In this document: piece by piece, positions 59,815 to 64,000 of the stretch
Layout: each line of letters begins with the position of its first letter
How positions within the stretch are numbered: the first letter of the stretch is position 1
Source of the DNA: Sepiola atlantica
Taxonomy: Eukaryota; Mollusca; Cephalopoda; Sepiida; Sepiolidae
NCBI GenBank assembly: GCA_963556195.1
Contig: OY744532.1
Span: 82,997,234 to 83,061,233 of the forward strand
Direction: 5' to 3'
DNA: 64,000 nt
Made by a program: the position numbers and the translations under genes
Notes under the pieces: generated by a model
The model's input: the letters and a program-made list of their open reading frames with translations, nothing else
What the model was told of the DNA's origin: nothing
Database searches by the model: none

Positions 59815-60785
59815 ATGTTACCTGAATGTATTTTGGCTTACAGAATGTTGGCTACAAACACCCAAACATACAATGTTAACCTTATTTATCCACAACTATT
59901 TTTCTGCTCTGACCAGCACCAGAATTACTGGGTCATTTATTTTGGAAAAGAAATGTCTGAATAGTTTCATGTCGAATTTTACATCTTCCATAATAATATA
60001 CCAGCTTTCAAATCCAATAACAATTGCTCCCTTCCGCAGATAGAGGAATACCATTATTCAAATGTTCGTCCGTTCTGAATGACTGTAATATTTTATTTTA
60101 TAATTACGGTTTAACGGTATAAGACTTTCCGAACACATAACCGCTTGTAAATGCTTTCACAGGTAAGTACCTTACTAGCTTTCACAAAATCACTCATTGT
60201 TAAATTGTTTCTTATTCGGCTTCATGATAACAATTCTCTAGGTTTACAAATGTTTCTTCTTCACTGATCTAAGTCACAACATATCGAGGTTTATTTGGGG
60301 AAATCACATAAATATTATCGACAATGACTTGTATGTAAAAGTCTACCACGAAGCGAAATTACGTTGTTTTGTTTATAATTATGTTATTAACAAAAACAAA
60401 AATGTCTTCCTTAATTCAGATTATCTTTTTGTTCTTTCTTTTCAGTTTTAAACATTTCTCAATATTTTTGTTTTGATTTCTTACTGATGGTTTTACTAAA
60501 TGATTTATAAATCCCTACGACTTGTTTCAGCTTTTGAAATTCAATAAATGGCATCCCCAACAACTTACAAGTAAAAGTTTACAACGAAGCGAAATGATGT
60601 TAATTTTTCATTATCATGTTTATTGCACATATACAGCATTTATACATAACTTTTGATTTTCTTTTACTTTTTTATTTCGATTTATAAACATTTTTCTTTT
60701 TATGCTTTCCACTTTTATACTTCATCCCGATCACTCATATTTGCACAGGAAACTTCGTTTACGAGTTACATCAAGAGGTGCAAAA
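59815..60785. other. No recognisable gene
   Basis: AT-rich unique DNA. A 5' LTR matching the one at 62,339 would be expected here if the Ty3 relic were complete; I do not see it. Confidence 0.5.
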
Positions 60786-62318
60786 TAAAACCCCGTTACA
60801 GAAACAGAAGGCGATGTGGTCGCGTGGCTTAATAAGCTGAAGCTGGTTGCGAAGCTGCAAAAAATTTATGACGTAGCGACATTGATCCCAATGTATATGG
60901 AAGGGAATGCGCTAGCAGTCTATTTGGAAATAGGAGAGGCGAACCAGGCAGATGCCGATAGGATTGAAACGAGATTAAAAACAGCATTATTGGAAATGGA
61001 AGGTGTAACTGTTGATGATGCTGCCTGGCTACGAAAGAAGAATGATAGCGCCCACGTCAATGTTGCGGAACTTGAAGCCACACTGAAAGGCATCAACCTG
61101 GCTTTGAAATGGAGGCTACAAACAGTGGACATTTGAACAGACTCGGCAACAGTGGCATCGTGGATTAAGTCTGAAGGGTCGGGAGATAAACGGATCAGGG
61201 CCAAAGGAGAAGCTGAGATGCTTATCAAGCGTCGACTCGGGGCACTTGGAGACTTGATCAGAGAATTCAAACTGAGAGTAACCGTCACATCGGTTCCATC
61301 ACAGAAAAATAAGGAAGACGTGCTGACCAGAGTAAAGAAGGCTTGGTTACGAGAGAAGAAAGATGTGGCTCCGGTGTGCTGTATCGTAGATGAAATAAAG
61401 CACCTGCATAATATGCATCATTTTGGTAAGGAGAGGACGTTATATCTGGCAAGAAAAGTGAATCCAAACATCGCAATTGAAGATGTTCAGGATGTGGTTT
61501 AACACTAAAGGGAGTGTCAGTTCATTGACCTTGCGCCATCTAGGCATGAAAAAGGAGAACTGCATGTAACAGACGATTGGAGGCGACTGGCCATTGATAT
61601 CACGCATTATAGCCATGAACTGTATTTAACTATGATTGACTGTGGACCTGGGAGAGTAGCAATATGGCGAAAAATTAGAACAGAAAACGCAGAAGATATA
61701 AAGAGAGTTGTTGAGGAGGTGTTTATGGAGAGGGGGCAAGTAGAAGAGGTGCTGATGGACAACGGGATGTCCTTCCGCTTAGAGGTATTTAGAGAGCTAT
61801 CTGATAAGTGGAGTGTTAGGCAATATTTTAGAGCAGCGTACCGTCCAAGCGGAAATGGAATCATAGAGAGACACAATCGAACTATAAGAGTTATGGCAGC
61901 AAGAAGGCAAATTTCGCCCCAAGAAGCGGTCTTTTGGTATAACATGGCACCAAAGGCTAGCCAAGACGAAACGTCAGTGCCACATCGATCTGTCTTCACG
62001 TATGAATGGCAACATCCACTGGCAATGACGGAGAGAGTTGAACAGGGGCAAGCGAAAATCACTGTGGGTGAGGAGGTGTGGGTGAAACTGCGTAACGTCA
62101 GATGTACAACCCGCTGGGGAAGAGGAACAGTAACTGATGTACTATCTGAAAACAACGTGTCAGTTAACGGAGTTCCTCGTCACATATTAGATATACGGAG
62201 AGTTACCTTACCATCAGATAAAGACGTTGAAGAAGTGCCCCAAGAAGAACCCGTACGAAGGTCGCCACGTGAACGAAGACGGCCGACGTGGATGGCGGAT
62301 TATGAAACCAATTATTGA
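60786..62318 (+). pseudogene. Ty3/gypsy relic: Gag fused to RNase H and integrase
   Basis: One frame runs through the whole region, interrupted by three stops only: TGA at 61,134 and TAA at 61,500 and 61,506. It starts with a Gag-like segment (WLNKLKLVAKLQ, LIPMYMEGNALAVYLE), passes without a frame break into RNase H (WLRKKNDSAHVNVAELEA, then TDSATV after the first stop), the HHCC zinc finger of integrase (HLHNMHHFGKERT, where the first Cys of the CxxC pair falls on a stop), and the integrase core with Asp in RLAIDITHY, Asp in LMDNGMSF and Glu in NGIIERHNR. A basic RRSPRERRRP end follows. Protease, reverse transcriptase and most of Gag are missing, so an internal in-frame deletion near 60,985 is inferred. 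Confidence 0.85.
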
Positions 62319-62324
62319 TCTTGA

Positions 62325-62610
62325 AGATCAAGGGGGCGTGTGGTTAAGTGCCATTTGAGTTATACCCCCTTTGCAGATTGGCTGTTTGGAGTATATAACC
62401 ACTAGATGGCTCTGGTGGGGAGTCAATTTTAACAGTATAACAACTGTACTCTTTTGTGTAGAGTCTTAATGCTCAGTGAGCAAAGTGAAGTGGAGAGAGA
62501 AATAGATGCAGAAGGCAGAAGGCAGTTGGTGGAGAATTCATAGATTTTTATTTTTCAAGAACTTTCCTTTTACGGATAGACCAGACCTCGATACCAACGA
62601 AATTATATAT
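62325..62610 (+). other. Polypurine tract and probable 3' LTR
   Basis: AGATCAAGGGGGCG (polypurine tract) ends at 62,338 and TGTGGTTAAGTGCC begins at 62,339 with the TG expected of an LTR. A TATATAACC-like box lies at about 62,392 (GAGTATATAACCACTAG). The right end is not clear; somewhere before 62,615 is likely. No partner 5' LTR is seen in the window, so the element is 5'-truncated. Confidence 0.6.
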
Positions 62611-62713
62611 GTAAGTAATTCCGTTTTGAGTCTTTAATTATTTTTTCTATTACCTTACAGCTTGAGAACACACAAATAAACATTGTTTTTTTTTATATAA
62701 AATTATATAAATT

Positions 62714-62927
62714 ACGTAATGTTAACCAGGCATAGACCTAGGAGTAGAATATAATCGAAGCCCTATACATTAAAACAGAAAAAACAGCTATTAACAAGAT
62801 TAATTATACTATTAGTACTAATATACTCAAATGCCTATGAATATAAATTCAAACTAAACACAGTCCTCTGTTTTTCCCGACTAAATAGAATATGTATTCA
62901 CTCCTAGGTTTATGCCTGGTTAACATT
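62714..62927. mobile_element. Inverted-repeat element with 34-bp arms
   Basis: TAATGTTAACCAGGCATAGA (62,714-) continuing CCTAGGAGTA pairs with TACTCCTAGG-type sequence and TATGCCTGGTTAACATTA ending at about 62,927, with two or three mismatches in 34. The centre is AT-rich. The right arm leads straight into the hammerhead-like motif at 62,934. Confidence 0.75.
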
Positions 62928-62929
62928 AC

Positions 62930-62990
62930 TCCACTGACGATGGACCTGGAAGGGTCCGAAAGCGCTTTGGGAAGCTTTGGCAATTTTATA
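62930..62990 (+). ncRNA. Hammerhead-like motif
   Basis: CTGACGA (62,934-62,940), then an extra T, a GGACC/GGTCC stem with a six-base loop, GAAA (62,958-62,961), and a GCTT-TGGG-AAGC hairpin in the stem III place. The core blocks are right, but the extra T, the G at the cleavage position and no clear stem I pairing mean it is probably inactive. A TA tract follows 100 bp downstream. The same DNA is also part of a 50-codon open frame of no known family. Confidence 0.45.
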
Positions 62991-63087
62991 CGCCAGTTTC
63001 CGTCTGAAACTAAGAACCTAATCAGAAAAACGGAAAGGATCATAGACAAAATATCCAGACACAAGATCTCCGTTATTTTTAATGATA

Positions 63088-63158
<71 letters not shown>

Positions 63159-63320
63159 GTATATATGTATATATGTATGTATATATGGATATATATATGT
63201 ATATATATATGTATGTATATATATATGTATATATATATATATATGTATATATATATAGTATGATTATAGTATGCATAAATGTATGTATATATGGATATAT
63301 ATATATATGTATATATATTT
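63088..63320. repeat. (TA)n/(TATG)n microsatellite
   Basis: Pure TA to about 63,146, then TA broken by TG and GG at irregular steps to 63,256, 30 bp of other sequence, and a last short run. Confidence 0.95.
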
Positions 63321-64000
63321 TTTGATTTTATTCCATTAGTTGCGACAAAACAAGTTTTGTTTCATTGGTGCGAATAGCGACCAACTCATCGGGCCGGCGA
63401 AAGGAATTCAAATGGCATAAAATTTTAACTTCACTTTAACGGGAGATTGAAAATTGAAAATACATTGGAGGGGGAGGGGGATAGAGTTGGGGCTTTGTCT
63501 ATAACGGCGACATGGGACATGAGAGGGGAGGGGGAGGACCCTAACAAGTCGTGTTTCAAATTATTACGTGGGAGGTTTTTCACGTGTCAGTGCTGTGACG
63601 ATCTCAATCTCGGCCGGGGTGGGAGGAGGGAGATGGGGCGACGGCCAGAGTGAGTTAAATTTAAAATGAGAATAAAATTATGATTACAACCGTCATTCTT
63701 ATTTTATTTTAATTCTAATAAGTAATTATCATGTGGATAAAAATGTTTGATAATTTTAATTTAGGGTATTAATTGCTACTTTTGCATTTTATTTATTTTA
63801 ATGTTTTGTTTATTATTTGTAGTGAATTTTGTTGTGATTATATATTTTTTAAATTGTGATTATATTATACCGAGATCAATACTAGTGGAATCATTTTATA
63901 AGAGAAGTTTTCTGGTGTTACCAGTCTTATCATTAACAAAACCGATTATGACAAAGGTAACGCCTGCCAATCATACCTACGATAGTCGCAGTGATAACAG
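63321..64000. other. No recognisable gene
   Basis: G-rich patches (63,465-63,540 and 63,610-63,650) open a 68-codon frame at 63,447-63,653 that I do not recognise. The rest is AT-rich. A possible AAACAAGTTTTGTTT palindrome lies at 63,345. Confidence 0.45.

Noticed and set aside
61607..62155. 182-codon minus frame
   Set aside because: It is antisense to the integrase core, which has the D, D and E motifs in the plus frame.

Overview
The window looks like intergenic DNA from an animal nuclear genome made almost entirely of repeats and transposon remains. I found no host exon, tRNA, rRNA or intact host gene. The density of long (TA)n tracts, together with jockey-type LINEs, a GIY-YIG Penelope-like element (PLE), a Helitron with internal tandem arrays and a Ty3/gypsy relic, suggests a mollusc, most likely a cephalopod such as an octopus. 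That identification is an inference, not something the sequence proves.

Layout: 1-4.6 kb holds (TA)n tracts, a 65-bp and a 97-bp minisatellite, and a foldback element. 4.6-9.3 kb is a near-perfect palindrome with 2.27-kb arms and a 130-bp spacer, formed by two 5'-truncated PLE copies joined head to head. 9.3-16 kb has more (TA)n tracts, a hammerhead-ribozyme candidate, a second foldback copy, a SINE with a U2-snRNA-like head and an inverted-repeat element. 16,230-34,630 fits a single 18.4-kb non-autonomous Helitron, A^TC...hairpin-CTAG^T. It is filled by four consecutive tandem arrays of 76, 52, 179/180 and 30 bp, and the 179-bp satellite alone covers 15.8 kb (about 88 monomers with higher-order structure).

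34.6-44 kb contains a small inverted-repeat element and two eroded jockey-like LINE copies pointing tail to tail. 44.2-49.9 kb is bounded by inverted repeats of about 500 bp and contains another LINE relic. 51.8-52.4 kb carries two more U2-headed SINE copies in tandem. 54-57 kb has microsatellites and the second strong hammerhead candidate. 58.0-59.8 kb is a broken jockey LINE on the minus strand with a readable FADD box. 60.8-62.6 kb is the 3' part of a Ty3/gypsy element in which Gag is fused in frame to RNase H and integrase, with three stop codons, followed by a probable LTR.

The parts most worth following up are (1) the Helitron that carries a large satellite array, (2) a small family of SINEs with U2 snRNA heads, and (3) hammerhead or hammerhead-like cores that repeatedly lie just upstream (in their own sense) of (TA)n tracts, two of them flanking the PLE palindrome. 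All identifications come from reading the sequence; no database search or folding program was run.
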